DNA of 64,000 nt from Dipteronia dyeriana. Lineage: Eukaryota > Streptophyta > Magnoliopsida > Sapindales > Sapindaceae. Positions 1 to 10,964 of this stretch are shown here, in pieces. Position 1 is the stretch's first letter; every line of letters begins with the position of its first letter. The notes below the pieces were generated by a model. That model saw nothing but the letters and a program-made list of their open reading frames with translations. It was not told the origin of the DNA and ran no database searches. Made by a program: the position numbers and the translations under genes. Location: positions 33,736,405 through 33,800,404 of the forward strand of contig CM065301.1 of the NCBI GenBank assembly GCA_032871835.1, written 5' to 3'.

Positions 1-1021
1 ACCAATATAGGAGAGGTGGTATTGATAGAATTTTGTTTGTCAAGCATTATGACAATGACATTTTTGTTGCATAAATATATGTTGATGATATTGTTTTGGG
101 GTCTTCATGTAAAAACAAGGTTGATGATTTTGTGAATGTTATGTCAAGAGAATTTGAAATGAGTATGGTAGGTGAACTCAATTACTTTCCTGGCATGCAA
201 GTGAAACAATCTAGCAATGGTATCATGTTGTCTCAATCTAAATATGCTAGAAATCTTGTTAAGAAATTTGTCCTTGAAAGTGGAAAAGAATTTGAAACAC
301 CTATGAGTACTAATTTAAAACTTGACAAAGATGAAAAAGGAATAAATGTTGATCAAAGTCTCTATAGAAGCATGATAGGTAACCTTCTCTACCTAACGGC
401 TAGTAGGCTGGATATTTGTTTTAGTGTTGGTTTGTGTGCTTGGTTTCAAGCTAATCCAAGAGAATCTCACTTGAAAGCAGTTAAAAGAATCATTAGATAT
501 ATAAAAGGAACACATAATCTTGGTATATTCTATTCCTTTGATACTAATGATATTCTTGTTGGCCATTATGGTGCGGATTGGGTAGGAAACACTGATGATC
601 ATAAAAGCACATCGTGTGGTTGCTTTTACTTGGGGAATAATTGGTTGCTTGGCAAAGCAAGAAGCAAAATTTCATCTCTCTTTCTTCATCCGAAGCCGAG
701 TATATTACAGTTGAAAGTGCTTGCACACAACTTCTATGGAGGAAAAAAATTCTCAAGGATTATGAGATTGATCAAGGTAAAATGACTCTCTATTGTGATA
801 ATATGAGTGCCATTAACATCTCTAGAAATCCGGTTCAACACTCACGCACAAAGCATATAGACATTAGGCATCATTTCATTAGAGAACTTGTTGAACATTC
901 AATAGTAACTCTTGAACATATGGCTACTAAAAATCAACTTGCGGACTTGTTCAAAAAGCGCTTGGACAAAGAGAGATTTGTATCTCTTAGAAGATCCATT
1001 GGCATGATTTGTGTTGATTAA
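1..1021 (+). pseudogene. copia pol tail: RT end and RNase H (element A1)
   Basis: This is the C-terminal end of a Ty1/copia polyprotein, entering from the left edge; it would have copied retrotransposon RNA into cDNA and degraded the template RNA inside the virus-like particle. The reverse-transcriptase YVDD box lies at 78-89, followed by the LNYFPGMQ and LTASRLDI connection motifs and the RNase H motifs SSSEAEYI and HIDIRHHFIREL. Two lesions show it is dead: a TAA at 72-74 where copia proteins normally have Gln (VAQIYVDD), and a one-base deletion near 639-641 that shifts RNase H into another frame. The natural stop is at 1019-1021. The 3' spacer and LTR that follow place it as the 3' end of element A1, the likely autonomous relative of A2. 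Family assignment is confident. Confidence 0.93.
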
Positions 1022-2481
1022 TGCTTGTGTATGGTTATGTGTGGCTAGATAAGCAAAACTATATTGTATATCTATTTCTTTGAGAGCTACTCTTGTGAGG
1101 AGTAATGATCTTGATAAAATAGCTTTTATTTCTTATAGATCATGCACTTAAGTTTTTGTAAATCTTGTTTTTAAAACTGCACAATTGCTTCTCTCATATG
1201 TCTAAGTTTGAGTAATTGAGTTTGAAAGCATGTAGATTATGGATGCATCTTGAAGTTCATTGTCTAGTACATGATAGATGACCTCTGGTTAGTATCCATT
1301 TTACTTTGGAGTCTACATAGAACTCAACGAGCACCATCATGGAAAGGGCTACACGCCTTGGTTTTGAAGCCGCCCAATGTAGGAAAGGGCTACACCATTG
1401 TGATGAGTTAAATCCGTCATGAAGCGTATATGTTTATGTATGAAAAGTCAAAGAAGTATTGAAAAAGAATCATTTAAAAAAAAATCTTAGATATTAAGCC
1501 TAAAAAGAAATGGAGGAAGGCTTAAAATGGAGTATAGTTGAAAATTGTGATTGCTCGAGTAGAAAAACATAAATGGGATGACGAGCCACATGCACACACA
1601 CGCTCATATGTTGAAATCTTTTCTCTTTAAAGCATAAAATCCGAATGATAATCTGTTTGACCTTGATTGGAAAAGCTTTAGATGGATAGGTGCTGAAGTG
1701 GTTTGCATGTTGATATCACAATCACTCCTTGTATATATGCTAGAAGAATTTTCACACACACACATTTTTGCTTAATGTGCTTGATTCATTAGCAATGAGA
1801 GATTATTTCTAAGAGAATAATGAAAATATATGATTCTCTTATTAATTTTGAAAATAATGGTTTACTATCTTTTATTGCTTGAGATGTGTGATTGTGTGAT
1901 TCCCTTGTGAAAAAGTTTAGTTGCTTATTAATATGTGGAACATATGTTAAGGGGGAGCTTAGTTTGTTAAACTTAGTTCTCTATACAATTTGTTTGCTCA
2001 CTCTCTCATGATTTTATTATGCATCTCTTATAACCTCATAGGCATTTTTCATTTGGCATTTATCTCTCTCTAGGTTGTGTAATATGTTTTTGTCTATTCC
2101 TTGCCAAAAAAGAGGAGAAAGTGTTTTCCTCACCATGTTACTTACTTTGGATATAAAAGGGGAGACAATTCATTAAGGGGGAGAAATCTTGTCTTAAGGG
2201 GGAGAAGAACTCTTGTTTGCATGAGATAAGAAGAGATAAAAAGGGAATTTTTGTTTTGTTTAGTATATTGCTTTTTTATCTCATCTATCTTCTTTGTAAA
2301 AGATTTCTATTAGTTGTTCTTGTCTCACAGGTGCTTTGAATGTGTGAAGATATTCTTGAAGATTCTTGAAGACATTTTAGTCTAGGAATATCTCTTTGTA
2401 ATGTGAGGATGTGAGAATGAAATCAACATTGATTATGAGTGATCATTGTATGGTGAGGTAGAGGTTTTGTCATGGAATAGC
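1022..2481 (+). other. 3' spacer of A1 with repeated polypurine motifs
   Basis: Non-coding spacer between RNase H and the 3' LTR. It carries several polypurine motifs resembling the true tract (about 1949-1957, 2106-2120, 2155-2167, 2175-2184, 2195-2205), a layout known from Sireviruses. The segment 1240-1470 is strongly similar to the reverse strand of 43820-44035 in the non-autonomous element A2, including the 14-mer GGAAAGGGCTACAC, which occurs twice (about 1339 and 1381). No convincing env-like ORF is present. Confidence 0.8.
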
Positions 2482-2494
2482 CAAAGGGGGAGAT
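2482..2494 (+). promoter_or_regulatory. polypurine tract of A1
   Basis: The sequence CAAAGGGGGAGAT lies immediately before the TG of the LTR. In copia elements this RNase-H-resistant tract primes plus-strand DNA synthesis. The same tract precedes the LTRs of B, A2 and D1. Confidence 0.88.
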
Positions 2495-3176
2495 TGTTAG
2501 ATTTTATATTTGTGTTGGCTTGATTCCATAACAAAATTTCATTTCTTTGTAATTCTTAGTTGCTTAAGTGGTTTGTGATGATAAGAGCTTCAAGGAAGAA
2601 GAGAAACTTCTCATGATGCAAAGTTCGTCTTCAAGAGGATTGGTACTATTCTTGGATGCTAAGGTATTGAGATTCTTCTTCTACTTGCAAGGCATAAGTG
2701 CACACATACACAATTCATACATTGGTGTTTCTGCATTGTAGCGCATCATTTGGTATAACACATTCACACACTTGAAGTTGAATGCTCATGCATTGGTATG
2801 AAAGTAACATGTTTTGAAAAAATACACGATTGGAGACTATCTCTATGAAGTTTGCATTCTAGTGTGAAATGTGTTTGTTTGTTTATATGTTTGTATAACA
2901 TGGATCTTGAACTTGAATTCAGTCTTAGATTATTCATGATTGAGTTCCAGTCATTTCTGTTACTCATACTATTGACTTTGAGTTCTAAGTCAAATGATAC
3001 TACACTTTCAACTCATGTTGCATATATTGAGTCGAATTCTTATTTTACTAGTTAAGTGTCTTATATTTCCATGTCCTTAAAGGAGTCCTGGTTTGTAATC
3101 TTCAAACATATTTGAATTCGGAGTTCGAAGGCGAAAGAACGATCGAAGAGCGTGAGAGTAGCGCAAGGGAAAAGGT

Positions 3177-3232
3177 GTGATGGCATAAGCCATCACTTGG
3201 CACCTTCCCGAGATGGCCCGTGGCCATCTCGG
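3177..3232 (+). repeat. palindrome cluster in the A1 LTR
   Basis: Two perfect inverted repeats lie in a GC-rich island of an AT-rich LTR: GTGATGGC/GCCATCAC around ATAA (3177-3196), and CCGAGATGGCC/GGCCATCTCGG around CGT (3208-3232). Equivalent blocks lie at the same place, upstream of the presumed promoter, in A2, A3 and A4. Confidence 0.85.
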
Positions 3233-4074
3233 CCCTAAAGCCTTGCTACCTCGAGATGCCCACGTACCACCTTGGGGCAGTACTAAGGCATAAGGGCAAA
3301 ATGGTCTTTTGGTTGTTCTCTCTTTAAAACCTCTCCTTCTCTCTCATTCATTAGAAGTTGAGAAAAATGAATTTGAAGAACTAGTGCAAAAATTTTCTCT
3401 CAACATTTTGATTTTTGTTTTTATGATAACTTCTTCCTTTCTACCCTGAATCACTTGATTCAAAATCCGATTTCGAGTGACTTAAAGAGTTCTACAAAGC
3501 CCAAGCATTTCCAGAACCAAAGGATGTCTAAATGTTTCGTAGGGATCAGATCTTCAGTTCGTGATTTTCATCCTTGTTGGTAAAATCATCTTCTTCTTAG
3601 TTTTCTTCTTAGATCTTCTTATTGATTGATGCTATTTGATTAAGAAGCATGACTAGGATTATTTTGATATCATTTTATGGTTTGTTGATTTGATTTTCAA
3701 GTTTAGCTAGATTTGTGATAAATTGAATGATTTGTGCTAAACTTGATAAACATGAAATTACTTGTAGAAATCTTTTGTTCTTATGCTTGATTGACTATTT
3801 CTATATCTAATTTCATTTTCTAAGAACTAGATTGTGTTTCAATTGGTGAATGTATCTTCATATCTATGTTCTTAGTTGTTAACATGGTTAGGTTGTCTAG
3901 ATACATTTGTGATTGCTCTTTGAAAGTATAATCTAGCTATCTAGTTGCATGTCCATAGAATTTGTTGATCATCATTTTCTTTGTTGAATACTTGTTTGCA
4001 TTTTGCATTCATGATCACTTAGATACCTTATGAAGAGGTAGTAAGTCTCATATCTTAGAGTGATTCTTTGATTT

Positions 4075-4290
4075 GAGTAATTGGAAGTCTTAGCTAGAGT
4101 CGGGAGGACTTGGATAGCTAAGCAAGTGGAAGTCTTGACAAGAGGTGTGAGAGCTCAGATTGTTGAGCAAGAAAATCTCAACTAGAGTCGGGAGGACTCG
4201 GATAGTTGAGCAAGAAGTATTGCCTAGGGTCGGGAGGATCTGGATAAGTGAGCAAGGAATCTTCCTAGAGACAGGAGGTATTGGATAGGC
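4075..4290 (+). repeat. degenerate tandem array in the 3' part of the A1 LTR
   Basis: The motif TCGGGAGGA recurs at 4100, 4188 and 4230 within units of roughly 42-44 bp that also contain forms of GGATAG and GAGCAAG. Related arrays lie at the matching place in A2 (about 39855-40175) and A3 (about 46345-46650). It lies downstream of the promoter region, so it would be transcribed. Confidence 0.7.
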
Positions 4291-4600
4291 AGTCAGCTTA
4301 GTAGATCACTAGGTTCAAGGGCAGAGTAAGAGTGATAGCTTGGAGAGCATGTGTTGATTGCTTGAGTGTGTAACTCTTATTTGAAATAGTGGATTTGCTT
4401 TTGCCTGAGGTTGTGGTATCAACCCGTGGATGTTTCCTCTTCGGAGATTTACCATGTAAATATTGTGTTCATTGTTTGCAATTTTCATTAAGCATTATTA
4501 AAATTGCATTTTTTTAAAAGAAGACAAAAATTGGAGCATATACCTATTCACCCCCCTCCCTCTAGGTATATTTACACTATAAAGATAAAGAGAAATTTCA

Positions 4601-5550
4601 TAAACGCAAGTTGAATTCGTTCTGATTAAGCCTTCTCCTTTCCTTGAACCCCTGTAAGGAAAAACAAACATGATTAGTGGCTCCGGAGTCTATGATCCAA
4701 GAATCCAGAGAATCCACCAAAAAACATGTTTCAAGATAATTAATATTACCTTCTTCTTTCTTGTCTTGAGACTTTGGGCAATTTCTTTTCCAATGTCCCT
4801 TTTCACCACAAAGGAAACACTTCCCTCTGATCTTGGTTGCTTTCTTTGTCTCCTTCTTAGTAGGTCCTAGTAGCTTTTTCTTCTGTTGTTTCTTGACCTT
4901 CTTACGGGTCCTAACAGTACCAATTTTACATATGGTATGAATCTCTTGACCCTTGCCTTTCACAAGGCTTTTTTCTACGCTTTGACATCTTGCATCAGGC
5001 CTTGCAAGGTGTATTCCTTATTATTCAAGGTGTAGTCCAACTTGAATTGATCAAAGGAATCTGACAATGAGTTGACAATCATGTCAATTTTGATATCACC
5101 ATCTATCTCAGCACCATTCAGTTCAGCAATGTGGAGATGTGCTATGACTTTCATCATGTGATCTTTCACACCATGTCCAGGTTTCATCCTTAGATTCAAA
5201 AAAGTAGTCACTGCCTCTCTCTTATTCGTCCTAGACCTCATAGGAAACATCTCCTCTAGAGACATCATTATATCGACATCAATCTCCATTCCTTCATGTT
5301 GTTGTTGCAACAAGTCAGAGATAGTGGCCATAATACAACAATTAGCCATCTTAACAGAAGACTCCCACTGCTGATACTCATCTCTTTGCTCCTGAGTAGA
5401 TTCATTAGTAGGAGTAGGTGGTTTAGGAGTGCACAAAATAAACTTATGCTTTTTAGATTGCATTAAAAGCTCAATTTTCCTTATCCATGTGACATAATTA
5501 TCATCTGTTAAAATATTGTCTTTTAGGATGTTGATTAGGAATGGGGTCAT
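4601..5550 (-). pseudogene. gag and start of protease (C1)
   Basis: The gag polyprotein forms the retrotransposon particle. The start at 5550 gives the typical opening with LKDNILTDDNYVTW, followed by a gag core ending near 4975. A one-base loss near 4977 shifts the frame; the other frame continues with a basic stretch, an intact zinc knuckle CFLCGEKGHWKRNC (CX2CX4HX4C, about 4819-4778) that would bind RNA, and the protease active site DSGATNHVC (about 4690-4664). Translation is then cut by the A1 LTR at 4600. Apart from the frameshift this is the best-preserved gag in the window. The family call rests on the TNT1/BARE-type gag pattern and is confident; the lineage name is less certain. Confidence 0.88.
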
Positions 5551-6460
5551 GATTTATGAACAATAACAAAAATTATATATGTAAATAATAATGAGAAAGC
5601 ACTTTCAAATATTTATCTTGAATTAAATAAAATAATTCAATCACAAAAATTCAACAGTGATCCAACACCCATAAATGTTATGCCTCCTTTAGGAGTTCAC
5701 AACATTTACTAGTTGGATTGGGTCCCACCTAATTGTTAACATAACAACCAACGTTTTCAATTTTAGCCTTGCAATTTAATTAACAAGAACTCTTGGGAGA
5801 ATATTAATAAAATTACATTGAGTGTGTTACCAAGTTATCGACCTTCAATATAATCCCTCACGAATATCCCTTCTTTAGGAGTAGATATTGTTTGGGTTAA
5901 TTGTCTAGTCTATCATTGTAAGGAAGTATCTTGCTAAATTCTGTTCATGAATACTTCTTGGGAGGTTATTACATGAAACATAAAGCTCAACTAAACTCGG
6001 AGGCCGTAGGTGTTCCAAAACACCTTCTCCCACTCAATTATTTAAGGCGTATGATCGAATTTCAAAGAATGATTTACCAATTTATCTAGATGCCAATTTA
6101 GACCTAAACCATTCAATGCATGTTCATACCAAAAGAGATATATGAGTGTCACTCTTATTATATATGACATGTTATCAAACAATGACAAACATTGCAATAT
6201 TTACAAAAAAATATAAATAGCTACAATTTTGGTCCATCCTAGAAAAGCAAGTAAATTACATGTCTTGGAATACAAAAAACTCCTTTCTTGGCAAACAAGT
6301 CTTCACGTGATCTTCGTCGTTCGGACTCTCTCAACTGCCTCCTATGGGCGTGTGCACCCTTGGCTCCCTACCCATGGGCGTGCGCATGCCACAACCCGAT
6401 AAAGGGCTGCCATGCGTAGCCCATGACTTCCACAGGGCTGCCGTGCGCAGCCCATGCCAT

Positions 6461-6499
6461 AACAAATGTGGCTGCGTGCTCTTCGCATGCACATTTGTT
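6461..6499 (-). other. leader hairpin, C1 copy
   Basis: A perfect 10-bp inverted repeat: AACAAATGTG (6461-6470) and CACATTTGTT (6490-6499) around a 19-base loop with further pairing. The homologous stems at 10462-10501 and 24985-25023 differ in sequence but keep pairing, which suggests a structured element in the transcript. Confidence 0.7.
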
Positions 6500-6771
6500 G
6501 CTACTGCTCGCACGGTCCCAAACTTGTTCTGGTTGCTTCCAATTCTTTAAACATTCGAGTCTTTGATACTTGAGTGTATTATAGAAGAATTACAAATAAA
6601 AATACTGCAGTTTTTTTTATAATTACAACAACAACAACAACAACAAAAAAACTTAGCAACTACCAAGAAGAAAATTATAGCGATGATAGACCACCCTTCT
6701 TATTACAATCCCAAAACAAAAATACATTGAAATTCTATGACCAAAATTGAGCAATAACAATCCACGTATAA

Positions 6772-6774
<3 letters not shown>

Positions 6775-6810
<36 letters not shown>
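6775..6810. repeat. (AT)18 microsatellite
   Basis: An uninterrupted AT dinucleotide run in the C1 leader close to the PBS. The homologous position in C2 carries AT and TG runs. Confidence 0.97.
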
Positions 6811-6812
<2 letters not shown>

Positions 6813-6936
6813 ATACATTCTAATGTAAAGATATATGTGAATACTTAGAGTGCCATCTCTTTCTAAAACATGCACAAATACAATAAAAGAAAAAGATTCA
6901 CGTACACATACATAAATTAATCAAGGGTACAACCAG

Positions 6937-6948
6937 GCTCTGATACCA
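6937..6948 (-). promoter_or_regulatory. primer-binding site of C1
   Basis: On the minus strand TGGTATCAGAGC, the complement of the 3' end of plant initiator methionyl-tRNA, two bases from the LTR end. It primes minus-strand DNA synthesis. Intact. Confidence 0.92.
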
Positions 6949-6950
6949 AT

Positions 6951-9199
6951 TGTAGGGAAAATCGTGCAATGGAAGCATGAAAATTTATAAAATTAGGGTT
7001 TCGGTATAAATAATTTTTTTACCGTTTTTAATAACAAGAACCTTAACCCAAGATTAATTGATGTATATAAAAAGTGTCGTACATTTTTCTCGTGACGATT
7101 AAACAAGTGCCGAATTGAATCCGTAAGATCTTCCAATCCAACCACGAACGTGAATCACCTAGGAGTGTGGGCTCCCTCTCCTTTAATTGTATACCTGAGG
7201 ATGGAAACAAACAAAATCTTTTTCTTTGTTAGTCACAATAATCCTCCAAGAAGAAAAAACAAAGAACGTTAGATCACTTGTGAATTGTCAATCAATTTGA
7301 TTGAAACTCGCGTGAACTTTGATTTGATGTTGTACACAAAACCTTTTAATGTAAAGGCTACTGGTGTACTTTCGAAAACTAAAACGTTCTTTCTTCATTT
7401 TGTTCTTTGCCGAATTTCACACTATTTCTCAGAGTTTATTGAATTTTGTCTGGAGTAAAATCAGATTTTTCTCCCTCAAATTTTTTTTTGGTTGTCGAAA
7501 TCTTCTCTCTAAAAGACTAGGGCTGGCTGAAATTCTTTCTGTGAATTCCACTAGGGCTGGCCGAATTCTTCCTCTTATATGTATAGGGTTGGCTGAATTC
7601 TTCATAGAATATATTAGGATTTTAAATCCTTTCCTTAGAAGGATTTACTTGGTTGTTAAGAATCCTTTCCTTAGGTTGATTTACTTGGTGGTTAAGAATC
7701 CTTTTCTAAAAGGAACTCTATCATATACCATGACTCCTAATACAACTCAATAGTGTATTTGTAACCATATTAAAGACTTCCTAATTTGATTAGATAAATA
7801 ATTCTTTTTATTTATCTACATATCAAATATAGTCTTTAATATTAATTATACTACCAACAATAGTATAATATTAGGAGACCATCTCCTACTAGAAAAAGAT
7901 TTTGACTTTTTATTAAATAATTATTTAATTACCAAATTAATTAACTTCCTTTTAATTAAATAATAAAATAAAAATAATATAATTAAGCTATTCTAAATAT
8001 CCTTGCCGCCCAACACATGTATATGGGCCAATATATTATTATCTTATTTTATTAAATCCATTGAACCTTAATAAAAATGTCCACAAATGAACTAGATCCA
8101 TTCTTATAAAATGGAACAAGTCCACATGCCTCAATACAATTTTAGATGGACCCCTAAATTGGTCCAGTAGAATATATCAAGTGAGCCACGCAATTTCATG
8201 TGGATTGAGGATCTTAGCGGGCTATCTAAATTTAAGCTCCAATAGACACAATCCAATCACAATAAACAAATGATTCACTTATGTCCAACCTATTAATTTT
8301 AGTTCATTCCACTAAAGAACTAAAATTGAACTCTTAAATAAAGATAGAATAAGTTGATGTTACTCATTCATACCCTAGACAATCTTATTGGAGAAAGTGT
8401 ATCCTCGTGAATAATATCAGTAATAGCCAAGAGCTCATACCACATTTTGAACTTGGATATTTTGACTTGTCCAGAAGCCATGTTTCAGCAGACACTACTG
8501 AAAAGTTAACGTTAAGATTTAATATCCAATACCTCAAAACATTCATATGATGATATTCTAGTCTCATTTAATAAATGGAGCCACGAAGTCCATATCTACA
8601 AATTAAGTCCTCTATCGATTAACTAATGAAAACCACTAAACTATCGAGGATAGACTATGCTATGTAATCAGACTCATTGACAGCTCAAATGATAATACTT
8701 GTAACCAGAAGTCCATCATTTATCTCAGGATTGAGATATACTCTCTGATTGTCTTCAAATGAAAAATCGTTTATCCATTGATGGTTTTAGATAAAGTATT
8801 TCATTGTGATCCAATTCAATGCACCCAGTGCACCAGATTCTTTTGCCCAAAGACACCACACTTTGATGATTTTAGACTTATCATAACACATTTGATCCCA
8901 CTCAAATGCTAGCAAAAGAATCTACAACTTTGACAAGTTAAAGGCGCCCAACCTTTTATCTTAAGTTGTGAATATTATTCAAGACTAACTAAAGAATTGT
9001 ATCTACCTCATACATATCTAGATGTATGAACAATTCTTCTTTTCCCATAGTCTTTTGACCTTATGATTATTTACTTTTGACAATTATAATAATTAAAATA
9101 TAAATGCTATAAGATCTGTTAAACTATAAATCACTTTATTAATATGAAAAGATTGTCAAATACATTATTACACTCTTGCTATCGAGCATAATCCCAACA
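6951..9199 (-). repeat. 5' LTR of C1 (family C, 2249 bp)
   Basis: Bounded by the PBS side (plus-strand TGTAGGG, 6951) and the outer end CCCAACA (9199). The promoter-side part holds several short repeats around TTGGCCGAATT and a TATA-like stretch near 7577-7590 read on the minus strand. It is colinear with the LTRs at 10965, 25437, 55961 and 60843. Plus-strand ORFs inside it are antisense to the LTR and not genes. Confidence 0.88.
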
Positions 9200-9614
9200 G
9201 AAATGTGCTATGACTTTCATCATGTGATTTTTCACAGCCTGTCCATGTTTCATCCTAAGATTCATGAAGCCATCACTGCCTCTCTCTTAGTCGTCCTGGA
9301 CTTCACAGTGAACATCTCATCCAGAGACATCATTATATCTGTAGCAATCTCCATACCTTCATGTTGTCGTTGCATCACGTCAGAGATTATGGCCATATGT
9401 AACATTTAGCCATCTCATCAGAAGACTTCCACTGTTGATACTCATCTGTTTGCTCCTGAGTAGATTCATTAGTATGAGTAGATTGTTTAGGAGAAGACAG
9501 AACGAACTTATGCTTTTCAGATTGAAAAAAATGCCCAATTTTCCTTTTCCATATGACATAATTATCACCAGTTAAAGTATTGTCTTTTAGGATGTTGATT
9601 AGGGATGGGGTCAT
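9200..9614 (-). pseudogene. gag 5' fragment (C2)
   Basis: The N-terminal part of a family C gag, starting at the ATG at 9614 with the same LTGDNYV region as C1. Its frame is broken after a residue run ending in KCYIWP near 9387, while homology continues in another frame to 9200. There it stops exactly at the outer end of the C1 LTR, so C1 is the cause of the truncation. The rest of C2 gag-pol is not in the window. Confidence 0.85.
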
Positions 9615-10460
9615 GATTTCTGAACAATAACAAAAATTATATAAGTAAGCAATCATGATAAAGCACTTTTGAATATTTATCTAGAATTATATAAAATAAT
9701 TCAATCGTAAAATTCAACGGTGATCCAACACCCATAAATGTCACACCTCCTTTAGGAGTTCGCACCATTTACTAGTTGGAATAGGTTCCACCTAATTGTT
9801 AACATAACAACCAACATTTTCAATTTTAGCCTTGTAATTTTATTAACAAGAACTCTTTGGAGGCTATTAATAAAATTACATTGAGTGTGTTACCAAGTTA
9901 TCGACTTTCAATATAATCCCTCACGAATATCCCTCATTTGGAAGTAGATATCGTTTGGGTTAATTGTCTAGTCATCCTTGTAAGAAAGTATCTTTCTTAA
10001 TTCCATTCATTAATACCCCTTGGGGGGTTATTAAACGAAACATAAAGCTCAACTAAACTTGGAGGCCGTAGGTGTTCCAAAACACCTTCTCCCACTTAAT
10101 TATTTAAGGCGTGTGATCGAATTCTGTAGAATGATTTACCAAGGTATCTAGATGCCAATTAGATTCCTAAACCATTCAATGCATGTTCATACTAGAAGAT
10201 ATATATGAGTTGCACTCTTATTCTATATGACATGTTATCAAATAGTGACAAACATTGCAATATTAACAAAATATAACTAGCTATAATTTTGGTCCATCCT
10301 AGAAATGCAAGTAAATTACATATGTCTTGGAATACAAAAACTTCTTTCTTGGTGAAGAAGTCTTCATGTGACGATCGTCCGTTTGGACATCACTCGGCTG
10401 GCTCCCATGGGTGTACGCACCCTTGGCTCCATAAAGGGTTGCCGTACGTAGCCCATGCCA

Positions 10461-10502
10461 CAACAATCGTGGCCACATGCTCATTCGCACACACGATTGT
10501 TG
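10461..10502 (-). other. leader hairpin, C2 copy
   Basis: An 11-bp perfect stem CAACAATCGTG/CACGATTGTTG. Relative to C1, two adjacent base pairs are changed on both sides of the stem (A-T to T-A and T-A to C-G). Confidence 0.7.
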
Positions 10503-10754
10503 CTATGGCGTGCACGGTACCACACTTGTTCCAGTTGCTCCCAATTCTTCAAATCTTCGATACTTGAATATATTACAACAGTATTTTAAACAAAAAAAAT
10601 ACTGCAATTTTTTTCATTATTGCAACAATAAAATAATAAAAAAATAGCAACTGCCAAGAAGGAAATTATTGCGATGCTTCTTGTTACAATCCAAAAACAA
10701 AAATACATTAAAATTCTAGGACCGAAATTGAGCAATAACAAACCACACAAAAAC

Positions 10755-10796
10755 ATATATATATATATATATATATATACATACATTCCATTGTAA

Positions 10797-10853
<57 letters not shown>
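10755..10853. repeat. compound (AT)n and (TG)20 microsatellite
   Basis: AT runs at about 10755-10779 and 10798-10814 are followed by 40 bases of TG (10814-10853), at the place where C1 has (AT)18. Confidence 0.95.
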
Positions 10854-10854
<1 letters not shown>

Positions 10855-10950
10855 CTACCTAGAGTGTCATCTCTTTCTAAAACATACATATTTTCAATAA
10901 AAAAAGTAGATTCAAGTACATATACATCAATTAATCAAGGGTACAACCAG

Positions 10951-10962
10951 CCTCTGATACCA
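10951..10962 (-). promoter_or_regulatory. primer-binding site of C2
   Basis: The minus strand reads TGGTATCAGAGG, one mismatch from the initiator-tRNA complement, two bases from the LTR at 10965. Confidence 0.85.
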
Positions 10963-10964
10963 AT

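Larger units (their letters stand above)
2495..4600 (+). repeat. 3' LTR of A1 (family A, 2106 bp)
   Basis: The LTR starts TGTTAGATTTT directly after the polypurine tract and ends GAGAAATTTCA. The right end is fixed because the next base resumes the family C protease region: TAAACGCAAG here aligns with TAAGCGCAAG at 23357-23366 in C3. The expected 5-bp target duplication is 4601-4605 (taaac); its partner is off-window. Inside are a palindrome block (3177-3232), the conserved box (4424-4460) and a degenerate tandem array (4075-4290). Long stretches match the LTRs of A2 and A4. Confidence 0.87.
5551..6936 (-). other. long 5' leader of C1
   Basis: About 1.4 kb between gag and the PBS without a gene. 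It holds a GC-rich block at 6330-6530 with several inverted repeats (GGGCTGC/GCAGCCC at 6435-6453 and the stem at 6461-6499), a CAA-rich run (about 6624-6645) and an AT microsatellite. Leaders of C2 and C3 are colinear with it. Confidence 0.75.
4601..9199 (-). mobile_element. element C1: Angela/BARE-like copia, 5' half
   Basis: Reading on the minus strand: 5' LTR (9199-6951), PBS (6948-6937), a 1.4-kb leader and gag running into protease, cut at 4600 by A1. The LTR start TGTTGGGATTATGC resembles Angela/BARE elements. The outer LTR end at 9199 abuts C2 gag sequence exactly, so C1 inserted into C2; the expected duplication is 9200-9204 (gaaat), partner off-window. The rest of pol and the 3' LTR are not in the window. 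Confidence 0.85.
9615..10950 (-). other. 5' leader of C2
   Basis: Non-coding leader colinear with that of C1. It has a GC-rich block at about 10380-10530 with a stem at 10461-10502 and an expanded microsatellite near the PBS. No gene is seen. Confidence 0.75.

Noticed and set aside
2852..3055. A short ORF with a hydrophobic peptide, antisense copies at 41438 and 47900
   Set aside because: LTR sequence shared by family A; upstream of the presumed promoter and disrupted in A4. No domain seen.
7364..7753. A 129-codon plus-strand ORF
   Set aside because: It lies inside the C1 LTR, antisense to the element. Leu/Phe-rich repeats come from the TTGGCCGAATT and GGATTTACTTGG short repeats; it is broken in the other C LTRs.
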